The position numbers were made by a program, and so were the translations under genes. From contig CAVNZM010000013.1 of assembly GCA_963693365.1 (NCBI GenBank), positions 992,001 through 1,056,000 of the forward strand: a stretch of DNA of 64,000 bases, read 5' to 3'. The notes under the pieces were generated by a model that did no database searches, was not told the DNA's origin, and worked only from the letters and a program-made list of their open reading frames with translations. This document shows, piece after piece, positions 45,846-57,304 of the stretch; the first letter of the stretch is position 1; each line of letters opens with the position of its first letter. This DNA is from Amoebidium appalachense. Taxonomy: Eukaryota; Ichthyosporea.

Positions 45846-47054
45846 GGGGGAGGAAGGGGGAGGGAGGGGGTGGGGGGGGGTGGGGGGCTGAGCGAGCGAG
45901 CGAGTGCGCGCACGTGTGTGGCGATGCGTGACCCGTTGGTCTGAAATCTGAGGTTTGAGAAAGCCTGTGTGTTTGCGTGTTTGTGTGATTTGGAGGGGGG
46001 GGGGGGGGGGGGGGGGGGGGGAGGGAGAGAGAGAGAGAGAGAAAGACCCAGACACACACACACACCCACACACATGTACACAAACATAAACGCAAACACA
46101 CTTCTTTCCCTTACCTGAAAGATGGGAGGAGGGTGCAGGTCGGGCCTCTTAGGCTCGATGACGTAATGGGGTGAGGGCATAGGGGAGGCAGCCTCGGGGG
46201 GTGAGGGGGCCGTTTCGTGTCCCTCCTGAATACGCACTGTCTTGGAGCCAGAACGGCCACGCTGCGTGGTGGGCTGTGGGGAGATGGGAGCGGCCTGCAA
46301 ACCGGAAAATCATGAATAAATATACGGGAATTTGACCATCCCCTCCCATCCCTCCCCCCCCCCCCCCCCCCCCCCCCCTACCCACCCCCTCCCCCCTTTC
46401 ACTTTCTCCCCACATTAGGAAATCACGAGTTAGCATATGGGGATACGAGAAACTCCCCTCTCAAAAAAAAAAAAAAAAAAAAAAAAAACCCCACAAAAAT
46501 GCCCAAAATCCCTTTGAGGCAAACAAAGTACGCGCCAACACTGTACACCCCAAATTCAACCTACCCTTACGATCATTTCCCCCCCCTCCCCCCCGGGGGC
46601 AAAGAAATAAATAATAAAGCAAGAAAGAGACCACACCCCCTCCCCTTCCCCCCCCTCCGCCAACAAAAACTCACACCCACCCCCAAACCCAAACAAAACC
46701 CCTCATCCAGTCCCCAAAACCCCCACCCAGCCCCAAAAAAACCCCACCCAAAAAAAAAAAAACCCCCCCACCCAAACAAATAAACCCCCACCCACCCACC
46801 AACCTGCTCATCGGCCGTCGACCTCTCATTCACATTCTTAACCATCCAGCTAGCAGGCTTGGCCAGGGAGTAACCTCGTTTGCGTACTACCTCGGAACCC
46901 ATTGTGCCACTAACGAGGAATTCGGAGGAACACACGTCAGAGGCGAGACCAAACCAGCGGAAACGGGCAACGTCCGAGGGAAGGATCTTGCCGGAGGTGT
47001 AGTTGGTGGTTGCGTCCTTGTCCTGTGTATGTACATGTGTGTACGTGTGTGTGT

Positions 47055-47089
<35 letters not shown>

Positions 47090-47478
47090 GGGGGTTGAGT
47101 GAGTGTGTGGGGGGGGGGGGGGGGGGGGGGAGGGGTTGAGTGAGTGTGTGTGTTTGAGTGTGTGCGTGCGTGTGTGGAGATGTGTGCATGTTTGAGGGTG
47201 TGTGAGTGTCTGTTCCTGTGTCCGTGCCCGTGTGTGATGGATAGTCCACGTTGTGAAGGACTATTCAAGGAGGTTGGGTTCTCGGTACATTCCCCCCCCC
47301 CTTCCCCCCTTACCCCCTTCCCCATCTCTCGAGCCCCCTTCTTCCCTCTCTTTTTACTCCCTCTCTCTCTCCCTCCCCCATCCCTCCTCCTCCCCCAACC
47401 CCCTCCCCCCTCTCCCTACCACCTGCTCAGCAGTGAAACTCTTTCAGTACTTCAATCCCCCCCACCCCCTCAAACCCC

Positions 47479-47509
<31 letters not shown>

Positions 47510-49383
47510 ACACATTCCCCCCCTCCAATTGCTCACACCCACCCACCCACCCACCCACACCCACACATACACACGCACGCACACACACACACGCTCCCAC
47601 CATACCCTCCATCCCCCTTCCAACTGCTCACACACACACACCCACCCACCCCCACCCCCCCCCCCCCCCCCCACACACACACACCTCCTGTATGGCCACG
47701 TTGTATGCTCTGGCCGCAAGCTCAGGCGCCTTTCTGTACACATCCGTGGCCCTCTGCAGGTATTCCATCCTGTGGTGTGATTGGTTAGCTAAAAAATAAA
47801 AACCTCATTCGATAAGTTTGACAAGCTAGCTAGCTACGGAGCACGTGTGTGTGCGCGTACGTCAAAACGGGCATGCAGGTGCGCACAAACAGGCACACGC
47901 CCACACATGCACCCCCCCCCCCCCTCACTTTGCCCCTTCTTCCACCCCTCCCCCCTCCCCTGACACACACACACACATGCACACACACACACACACACAC
48001 ACACATACGCACGCACCCACGACACACAGGCATAAGCATTTGAGCGCACACCACACCCACACACCCACACACACACGGACACACACACCTGTTCTCCATG
48101 AGCTTAGGCTGCGCCGTATACTTAAGTTTCCCATCGCCGTTGAGTGTCAGATCGCTCAGATTGCACAGGGTCTCTGCACGATTAAACGTGCGATGGTGGA
48201 ACTGGCCCGTGCTCACGTCCATGCGGTAGAGGGGGAGGAGCTTCCAGCCATCTGTGGCCACCTAAAAAGTAAAAAAACGGAGAAAAGGGTGAAAATCCGT
48301 GTTAGGTGAAAGGAGTTACCCGGGGGAAAGGGGAAAAAAAAAAAAAGACTGACTATGTATGATGGAAAAGGCGGATAGGGAGGGGATGTGTGCGTTAAAA
48401 CCTGGGAAAGGAGTATAAAACTGCATGTGTATGTGCTAGTAGTTATTTGGCGATTTCGATTGGTCTAGGTTCTAAAATAGAGAGACGCGGGGAAAAGAGC
48501 AACAATGCTGATTAACGTGGTGATAGTTTGTGTTTTTTTACACACCCCCGCTCCCCCCCGCCGTGTCTGGCCCCCCCCCCCCCCCCCCCCCCCCCGGGCC
48601 AACGCTCGCACGGGCCAACACACACACACACACACACACACGCGCACACACCAACACCCCCGCCCAAATTTCCCCCCCCCCTTGCCTCCCCTCCCCCCTC
48701 CCCTTCCCCCCGTCCCAACACACACACACACACACACACACGTACACACACACACACACACGTACCTGCTCGATCGCCTTGATGATGTACTCCACCTCAT
48801 CATCACCCACAAAGTAATTGAAGTTCACACGCACCCACCCGTGCTTCATGCACCCGTAACCCGCGGCAACGTGCGGGGCGAGAAGCTGAGCTTGTTCGTC
48901 CGTCATACCAAAGAGGCGGTGGGAGTAGGGGCCAGAGCAAAGACAGCCGGAGCGGACCTGTGTAAATGGATGAAAAAACGGGAATAATGGGAAGGAAACG
49001 GTGTGGTTAGTGTGATGAAAGATGGAAATGATGATGGGTGTGGTTGCTTGGGTGTGGGAAAAGTGGTCTGAGTACCTCTGTGCTTGTGCTTGTGTCCTTG
49101 TGTGTGTGTGTGTGTGTGCTTGTGCTTGTGTCCTTGTGTGTGTGTGTGCGCGTGTGTGCGTGTGTGTCAGCCTTTGCACGCTTGTGTGTACCGTGCCTTG
49201 TTGTACTGTGTGCATGCTGTGTGCTACTGAGTACCTGGTGTGTTCGTGTTCTTTAACTGCTTTGGCTTACCAGTACTTGTGGTGAATACATCGTTGCAAA
49301 ATCGTTGTAAAAGGAAAGGTTTGTTTTGACAGTGAAAAGCTTCCAGAACACCAACACCACGACAATCGCTCTTTCCCTCCCTC

Positions 49384-49418
<35 letters not shown>

Positions 49419-50913
49419 AAACCATCCACCCCCCCCCCCCCACCCCCCCACCCCTTTTTTAACAGAAAAATAGTAAACACAACGGAAGCACAGACACACA
49501 CACCCACAACCACACACATGTGCACCAAAACACGTGCACACACACCTGAATGCCATACAGGTCGTTGAGCACCGACGCCACAAAGTGCGGGTGCAGATAC
49601 TCGACCCACGGGTTGGATTCCGTCGTGTAGCGAAGGTTGAACGAACAGATGGTAAGACGATCCTCCCCTTGGAACGCCTTCTTCGTCTTGCCGACAATCA
49701 CAATGTTTGGATGCTTACTCAGCTGAGCAACCGTCTTGGCGGCGTATTTCCTCTCCAGCCGCTCGACGCGATGAACCCCGACCTGATCTTTCAAACTGAG
49801 CGTGAGGCCGGAACGGATCGCCTGAAGCAACGCGGGCGTGCCGTACTCAACGGGAGCAACAAATTCCCCTGCCTTCTTCCCCCCCGTTTTGGGGCAATTC
49901 TCGGCCACCTCCTTGCGCGTAACCAGAACACCAGCCGAGCCGGGACCACCGACGCTCTTGTGGGGGGACATCATGATGGCATCCTTGTTCTTCATCTGGA
50001 TGTCGACGTACGCACCAGCACCTGCGTAATCCCAGAACGCGAGAAAACCGTTGTCCTTGAGAGCGTTGGTGATGCCGTCAATGTCCGGGATGATACCCGT
50101 CACGTTGTTTCCAGCACTGAACGACCCGATGCGTAGAGGGCGGTGGGCAAACTTCTTGCAGACGGCGGCAACATCGGCGGGGTTGATGTTTCCATCGGCG
50201 TCCTCCTCGACGAAGACGACATCGGCAATGGTGTTCTGCCAAACGATTTCGTTGGCGATGTGCTCATACGCACCGATGAGAACAACGGGGCGTTCGTAGT
50301 CGGGGATCTCCGTGTTGATGCCGTACTTGTGCAGCTCCTTGGATGCGTCGATGCCCAACATGTCGATGAGCTGAGAAATGGCTGCTGTGGTTCCCGCGCC
50401 GCTGAAGAAGATCACGTGCTCCTCGGGGTTTGCACCCACGTGCTTGGCAACCAACCTTCTGGCCTCTTCCAGAAACCGCTTCGACTGCCCGCCGCAGATG
50501 GAGCTGGGCTCCGAGTGGATGTTTGCGTACATGGGATACACGACATCGTTCATGTAGTCTTCAATGATTGAGAGCATGCGACCCGACGCGGTATAGTCCG
50601 CGTACGTGATGAGGCGCGGTCCGAAGGGTCCCTGTACCGCGGTGTCCGTCCCTATCACGCCCTTCCTTATCACACTCACCACCTGCTCGTCTTGCTGCTC
50701 CGTGGGGTCCTTATGAACAGCCGCATTGTGTGACGTCTGTTGTTGGTAGGCAGGCGGGGCGCCCGCGGCATCTGCATTGTATGCCATTGAACTTTGGAGC
50801 ATGTGTGAGGGCCGGCGACTGAACTCGCTCGAGGTGGCCCCGGCTGAAGGGGACGTGGGAGTCCGCCGAGGGCCGTTTTCGTCAAGCGACCCTGAGAGGT
50901 AGGAGCGACTCAT
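44955..50913 (-). CDS. PLP-dependent class V aminotransferase / cysteine-desulfurase-like enzyme with C-terminal extension, eight exons
   Basis: Exons: 50913-49546, 48957-48766, 48261-48089, 47769-47685, 47022-46804, 46294-46115, 45674-45504, 45062-44955. All are GT-AG and in phase, giving 831 residues. After a disordered N-terminus (about 1-75), the PLP fold carries LITYADYTASGR (101-112), IFFSGAGTTAA (168-178), GAYEHIANEIVW (214-225), FWDYAGAGAYVD (293-304) and the PLP-lysine motif MSPHKSVGGPGSAG, with Lys319. Exon 2 has RSGCLCSGPYSHRL, matching the Cys-bearing loop of class V desulfurase-type enzymes. Residues after about 520 form an uncommon extension over six exons. These include a helical segment (MEYLQRATDVYRKAPELAAR), Pro-rich linkers and a short strand-rich end (MFEVMIHWNKNGEPVASIQ). 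The reaction is inferred as desulfurase, selenocysteine-lyase or aminotransferase; the substrate is unknown. No mitochondrial presequence is obvious. Confidence 0.9.
45140..45170. repeat. Poly-G run in the last intron of the PLP gene
   Basis: About 30 G in a row, one of several long G or C runs in the introns of this gene. Others lie at 45807-45844, 45997-46021, 46350-46378, 47055-47088, 47477-47495, 48570-48595 and 49386-49416. Confidence 0.9.
45320..45372 (-). pseudogene. Duplicated 3' end of exon 7 inside the following intron
   Basis: A segment reading GACCTCAAGTACGTGCCCCC on the minus strand repeats the end of exon 7 (GACCTCAAGAACGTACCCCC at about 45543-45524), including its donor GCAG then GTGTGTG. 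It is preceded by (GT)n and a TCAG acceptor-like site. Spliced from exon 7 in phase 0 it would read out of frame, so it looks like a non-functional duplicate rather than an exon. Confidence 0.6.
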
Positions 50914-53119
50914 TTTTCGTAAGGGGCGTGTGTACCTGTGTGTGTGTGCACGCGTTTGTGCGTGTGTGTATGTGTGTATGTGTTTTGAGGGGCTGGTAGA
51001 AGGGGTGCCAGAGGAAAATGGTTGCTTGTGCTGACAACACGAGAAAAGTGAAATACCTCTCGACAAAGTGGCAACCTTTTGATACCGGCCTCTTCACGTG
51101 TGACTTTCGCCACACCAAAACTTGACTTCTGCATTCGAACTTCGGTGTTTTATTTGCAAATTTGGGCCGTAAATGGGACATCCAATCATAATCCTCGATG
51201 ACCCGCCGGTGGAATGCAATTTTAATAAGATTGGAAAACCGGGAAAATTATCGGGAAATAATATCGTTCAAATTGATGAAATGTGTTGTGGATGTGATGG
51301 CATGTTTTAAGAAATCAGACGGACTTTTTCAAGGAACCAGCATCATAAGGTGTTATATGTATTATAAATGGTGCATTATTGTATCGCTCTTGAAGATTAG
51401 TAGCCACCCATTCCCATTATTTACCTGCAATATATTTCGCTCAGTCGATCAAAATTACGGCAAAACCTAAGGAAAACGTATTTTCCAACCGGTAGCTGCT
51501 GACGGAATGCCTGTCGAATAAATATATCCAATCTCAGTTATCCTCTGTCCAATAATCAAGCTGTATATCAAAAGGTAGACAGCTTTCTAAGCAACTTCGG
51601 CACACTACATATATTTTGCCACGTGCTAGCAGTCAATCGTCTTATCAAGTTGAGAGTATTCAGAAATATGAGAAAGCTGTGATATGGCCTGTTGGAATCT
51701 AATAGACTCTATCAGCTCTAACCTTGCAGCGCAGGACCCTCATAATAACAATATAGTAGGTGGGGTTCTGCACCATCTCTATTATTGTGAGATATTTTGT
51801 GCAAATGTTTTGTAAATATAGCGTCACAAAATGTTGTAGCGCCAGCGTGACTCGCTGGGGATAAACTTCAACCAATCACATAAGACAATTAGCAATCTAT
51901 TAATAGTTTCATGCATGCCGTGTACAAGTGTGTGGGTAAGCATAAAAAAAAACCAAATTATGCAGGTTGAAAGGCAAACGATAAAATGGAGGTATGCACT
52001 TAGGAAAAAATAAACGTGCAACTATAATAGGCCACGTAATCTGGAAACCCTGTATAAAGCACTACTATGAAATGAACGCTCTGTGGCCGAAGTGCAGTGT
52101 GAACACAGTCACAGGTCACCCGGACAGGCGGACACTTCGAGGAGGCAATTAATTGGTAAGCCAATTAAAGGAGAATGTCGAAGTCTTTATATGGACAGTG
52201 TTTTAATTGCTATTCACACTTTTGAGCCAATCAGTGCCTCGATTCGCACAATTTCTGCTAATTTTTGCAATCACGGCATCCATATGGAATCATAACCAGT
52301 ATCAACCTCTTATCACACAGGGGCACACACGCATAATAAGTTGTGTGTAGGAAGTTGAACCCAAACACACACTCACTCAGCCTCAGCATCAGCCTTTCAT
52401 AGTAGGCACAAGCAAACCCAAATGTACCTACATGTGCGAACACACACGCACACGTGCACAAAGAGATCAATACTTCAATACTAATACTATAGAGCGCCCC
52501 CAAGTACTTAGGAAGAAGTTCGTATTTTGGATATATTTGTATATCCCAGTATTATAACTCCCATGCCGTGTCAGTATCAGTGTGTATCACGTAATAAAGA
52601 TGTCGCGTCGATGAAGTTTTGAAATTGTATGATCTAGGTTGTAGAAAAATGTTTATCGGTATGCATTCTCTAAGATCGTACGTGGTGCGCCTCCTCGCTC
52701 ACTTTCTTCTTAAAAATATCTAAAAACCATATCTGAAGTTCTTTAGTCACACTTCGAAAAGGGGTATAAGTTATCTAATTTAGAACTGTCTCCGTAGGAC
52801 AAAATTAGCGGATCATGCGCCGGTCGCATATGCATGAGCGGCGCACGCAACCATCCATGGCTCCATGGGGTCTGTGTGCCGCAATGCGCATGCATCGGTA
52901 AAGCACGCGACTCAGTAGCAAGGTTTTGAAAAGTTATCTAGCTGTACTTATTTATTTTTTGTAAGGCGGGCCGTGCACAATCAACACAAGCTCTGAGGGT
53001 TTACGTCCGCATTTCTGCAATTTCCAAATTTTGGTCACTAGATTTACCGATAGAGTCATATAAAGCGGCGCTGCACGGGTCAATGCCGTCAGTTTTCACT
53101 AGACAGAAGTTGCACTACT
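50914..53119. other. Intergenic, AT-rich
   Basis: 50914-51180 is upstream of the PLP gene and holds a short TG-rich stretch (50936-50985). From 51.2 to 53.1 kb the DNA is AT-rich with short ORFs that match nothing I recognise. CTGTCGAATAAATATATCCAATC near 51510-51532 resembles the tail of the dispersed family at 16.8 and 21.8 kb. A TATAAAG box at about 53060 lies some 60 nt upstream of the ORF starting at 53120. Confidence 0.45.
53058..53068 (+). promoter_or_regulatory. TATA-like box upstream of the 53.1-kb ORF
   Basis: CATATAAAGCGGCG lies about 58 nt before the ATG at 53120, a spacing compatible with a core promoter and short 5' leader. It is the clearest TATA-like element in the window and may be the promoter of the mobile-element ORFs that follow. 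No other evidence. Confidence 0.3.
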
Positions 53120-53584
53120 GTGCAGAGCAGTGTGGTAGTACAAAACTCCTCTTCAAGGTCTGCAGTGGCCAACGTTGCTGTGTTGTGGCTTCTTCTAGCC
53201 GCAATCATGGCGCAGACGCCGCCACTCTCCGCGTACCTGGAGTACGACGTGAATAATTACAAGACTGATGTGCCACGAACAGTGTCTACTTTCTTTACAA
53301 ATAACACGTTTCCGTCTCTTTTATCACATGTCAACTCCCAACAAACCGTTTCCCTGTTCACAGTTGTAGGTTATGATAACGTTGGGTGCATGCACATGCT
53401 GTGGCGTTCCCTTGACGACCCTGCGCTTGTCGGCCCTCTAATGCACCTTGCGGGAATTGAAATGTATGAAGCCTTTGGAAGTGGGAAACTTGGACACATT
53501 GCAGCATTTGGACAAAATGAGGAACTTGATTTTCACGCACACACACTCCAGAATTGCTCTGCCTGTGCACTTGACACTGCTTAA
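53120..53584 (+). CDS. Unrecognised ORF upstream of the Helitron Rep remnant
   Basis: A 154-residue frame from ATG to TAA. It has a hydrophobic stretch near the N-terminus (VAVLWLLLAAIMAQTPPLSA) and then a globular-looking region (SLFTVVGYDNVGCMHMLWRS). The frame stops at 53584, but protein-like reading resumes in other frames and runs into the Rep remnant. It may therefore be the N-terminal part of the same decayed element protein or a captured host fragment. No domain is recognised. Confidence 0.35.
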   Translation: MQSSVVVQNSSSRSAVANVAVLWLLLAAIMAQTPPLSAYLEYDVNNYKTDVPRTVSTFFTNNTFPSLLSHVNSQQTVSLFTVVGYDNVGCMHMLWRSLDDPALVGPLMHLAGIEMYEAFGSGKLGHIAAFGQNEELDFHAHTLQNCSACALDTA

Positions 53585-53653
53585 GACATACACGAGTCAT
53601 ACACCAACACATATGGCGTCTCTCACCACTATGCACAAAAACCAGACATCACA

Positions 53654-55020
53654 ATGGCTTTGCGTCAGGCCTTTACACTTGCACACCCACTCGGCACACA
53701 CCTACAACACCAAATTGCCTTAATTGAATCTGGTCGTGCAAATCTTCTGCAAGCCATTAAAAAGCCAGACCTGCTGCGTGCCTTTTTGTTTGAGTTTTTA
53801 ATGACAAGCGAATATGTGCATAAAGTGTCTGCCTCCTATACGTTCAGTTCAGTTGATGGTGAAGTAAAAGAGGTTGACCAGGACTTTTCTGTTGGTTTAT
53901 TTGATGCCCAGGACTTTTCTGTTGGTTTATTTGATGCACTCTGCTCCATGACACAAACCAACTTAAGGATCTGGACACCCTTTATGAACTGCCTAAAACC
54001 CCGCCACTTAGTACTCCAGCCAAACCACACCAGAACACTGGATATCCTGTATGAAGAGGCACACACAGGATACAACTTAGACAAGTTGCAAGAGCCTGCA
54101 GATGTTTTTGCACACATCAGCGAATGGAAACTGGAAAAAGTTGCACTGTCACAACAGAACGTCTGTAGTTTTTGCCCCTCACGCCTATTAAAAGAGGAGA
54201 AATCCTCTTTCTGTTGTGGAAACGGAAAATGGGTGATCCCAACACTCCCCCCCTCCCTTTACAGCTAACACAACTATACAACACACCTGCTTTCACCAAA
54301 AAGGCAAGAGAATATAACAACATGTACATGTTTGCATTCACAGCCATGGGCTGGTCTCAAAGAACCGTTACACAGGCAGCTCCTTCATTTGTCAAGGTAT
54401 GCGGCAGGTCATACCACAGGGTGCACGATTCAACTACCAGTCTTTCCAATATACGGTACTATATCTATGAAGGTATATGGGCAGCAGTTGCTGCTGCACT
54501 GATCTCTGTCATCAGCTTTCATTTCACTCCTCGAAAGTGCTCTGTACCAGTGCAACCCTATAGCATCTGAGTTCCGCTGACTAAGCCAAGCCTACCCAGA
54601 CCAAGAAAACTTTCACGTAGCCTTTCAAAGCAATAACAGAAGAACTGCTACACCCCAGGCTCCCGAGATTGCAGCCTTATATAATATGGACCCAGTGCAT
54701 GCAGGAAGACACGTAATATGGTTCCACCGATTCTCAAACCAACGTCCCGAGCAAGTTCACTACCTAAATGAGCTATGTGAACCACTGCAATATGCTTTAC
54801 TGTTTTTGCAAGGCACACCAGGTTGGAGCCTCAATATTACGTGTCTTCCTGCATGCACTAGGTGTCAGTCACAAAAGCAGCAAGACGACTACTGCACACT
54901 ACCCACTTCCACAATGTTGGCAGGTTGATGTCTGAATGGGCCTGTGACCAATTTTCACGAGCAGAAGATGAAAGACTGGACTGGGTGAGAAGTAGACAAT
55001 ATATATCCATAAATGATATA
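53654..55020 (+). pseudogene. Helitron Rep N-terminal (Helitron_like_N) remnant, frame-broken
   Basis: The diagnostic order of Helitron Rep motifs is kept across several frames. NVCSFCPSRLLKEEKSSFCC, GNGKWVIPTLPP (54160-54260), REYNNMYMFAFTAMGW (54310-54355), FVKVCGRSYHRV (54388-54423), PEIAALYNMDPVHAGRHVIW (about 54664-54723), CEPLQYALLFLQGTPGW (54774-54825) and HFHNVGRLMSEW with AEDERLDWVRSRQ (about 54905-54995). At least three shifts are needed, one at a C7 run near 54246. The frame 53654-54268 carries a perfect in-frame 30-nt duplication at 53878-53937 (QDFSVGLFDA twice). The catalytic HUH/two-tyrosine region and helicase lie further C-terminal in the family and are absent. The element is truncated at about 55020. 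Confidence 0.75.
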
Positions 55021-55034
55021 TAGTATATGTAAAT

Positions 55035-55065
<31 letters not shown>

Positions 55066-55770
55066 AAGAAGTTCCGGATCCTGTATATTAATTTCTGCGC
55101 CTGTCAGTGAAAGTGTGCAGGCTACATTGCGTCATATTTTAAATTTAGTTTCTATAAAACCCTACAAACAAAAATAAAGCTCCACCAGGCAACAGTGTTG
55201 CCATGTTATGATATATCTTGTGCCTATAAATTTTTCACCAAATACACTCTATGTTCTCTTCTCTTTCTTTTGACTGGATTTATTCTCTTCTCTTCCGCTT
55301 CAAATTCTGTGCACATGTCCCATGCAGGCCCCGCCCCAACGGGGCGGGGGGGTACCTGTATTTACTAGTATACATATGTAACATACAATGAACCCACGAA
55401 ATCAGGTGCCACAATACTCGGCTGGCAGGCACGCACCGTCACGGATGGATTCTTTTCAGCGCCCATGGCCAACGTTATGTGCAGCAACGGTTTGCAGGTT
55501 CATAATAACTTCTTATTCATATGTTAACGTTCACACAGAGTGACAACCCACTGATGTCAGACATGTATGTGTACACATGCATATGCACATGCCATATGCA
55601 TGCTGGTGCCTTTTCAGCAAATATTATAATAAGCAAAACACCGAATTGCTTATTGATCATTATTACCAAATGACGGTAACAACTGACCGTTGGTGGGTAC
55701 CACACCACTGGGTATACGTAAATAATTGTATGTGTGTGCGAGAGAGAGAGAGAGAGAGAGAGAGATCGGA

Positions 55771-55803
<33 letters not shown>

Positions 55804-55967
55804 CCCCCCCCCCCCTCGCCCCTTCCCCTGAGGCTCTCTCTCTCTCTCTCTGCCCCCCCCCCTCTCTTTCTCCTTTCCCCCCACCCCCCACCCCCCTCTC
55901 TCTCTAGATCTCCCGTGGTCTGTCGCTCTCTCTCTGAGACTCTATCATAGTATTCCTCTCTCTCTCC

Positions 55968-55998
<31 letters not shown>

Positions 55999-56474
55999 CC
56001 CCCCCCCCCCCCCCCCCCCCCCCCCCTTCAATCTCTCTTTCAGTCTCTCTTTGTCCCCACCATCCACTTTCCCCCCCTTCCCCTACATCTCTCTCCTGCC
56101 CCCTCCTCTCTTCCTTTCTCTCTCTCTCTCTCTGACTCGGGGCCCCATTCTCCCAGCCCCACCTCCCCCCTCCCCCCCCCCCCCCCCCCCCCCCCGCGGC
56201 CCCAACAAGCTCACTGACGCAGACACGTGCATGCATCGTCTAACATGCACGCGTGCACACAAACAAACACCCGCACACACACACACACACAAATCCCGGA
56301 AGACACACACATGTGTTCGTGCTAGCCTGGGCGGCCAGGGTCAAAATGACACAGGCCGACAGTTTTAGGCACACTCGCTATGGCAAGAACACACAACCTA
56401 ATGCCACACATTGCAGCTGCTGCAAACACTCACACGCACACACACGCGCGTGCGCGCGCGCATACACAGACGCG

Positions 56475-56545
<71 letters not shown>

Positions 56546-57273
56546 TTATTTACCCACACAACCACTGATCAAACATCGCTCCTCCCAACCTCCCCGCCAA
56601 TCTGCACCTGGCCCTATCACGAAAAGTAGAAATCATATGGGCACATGGGTCTAAAGAAGTTAATGAGTAGGGCGGAGGGATTGAGAGCAGCCGGCCTGTG
56701 GCCCGGGAAGGAGGAGGAAGAGGGGGGGAGGGGGAAAAGGGGGGGGGGGGGGGGGGGAGGGGGGGGGGGGGGGTAAAGGGAGCAAAAAGTAGAGGGGAGG
56801 GAGAGGGAGGGGGGACGGGTAGGGGGGGGATGGGGGGAAGGGGGGGGGGAGGACACCACCCGACCGGACAGTTGGGTCCTTCCCCTCGGATTAGAGCACG
56901 CTCCACCGTACACGGTTGATTGAGCGAGGGTCGGGGAGAGATATCATAGTGGATGATAATAGTGGTGGTTTCAAGGGGGAGGGGGAGAGGGGGGGGGAGG
57001 GGGGGGGGGGGGCACGAGAACGGTATCTGGTATATCTACCCCCCCTCCCCCCCCCCCCTGCCATTCTCAAAATCAAAACAGTTAGGCTGGATTGGTGGTA
57101 GATTGAAAATCATAGGGCCCCTGAGGTAGGGCAGGAGTGGTGCAACAGTTTGAACAGTGGTTGTGTGGTTGAGGTGTTTTGCTGGGGCTGGGACATGAAG
57201 GAGAAAAAAACGGAGTTATAGTCCTGTATGTGCGTTGGAGTTGTAGTGGGAGGGTATTTGGGGGTTGGGGGGT

Positions 57274-57304
<31 letters not shown>

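Noticed and set aside
49534-50136. 200-residue plus-strand ORF
   Set aside because: Antisense to the PLP-enzyme exon, whose catalytic motifs are unambiguous on the minus strand.
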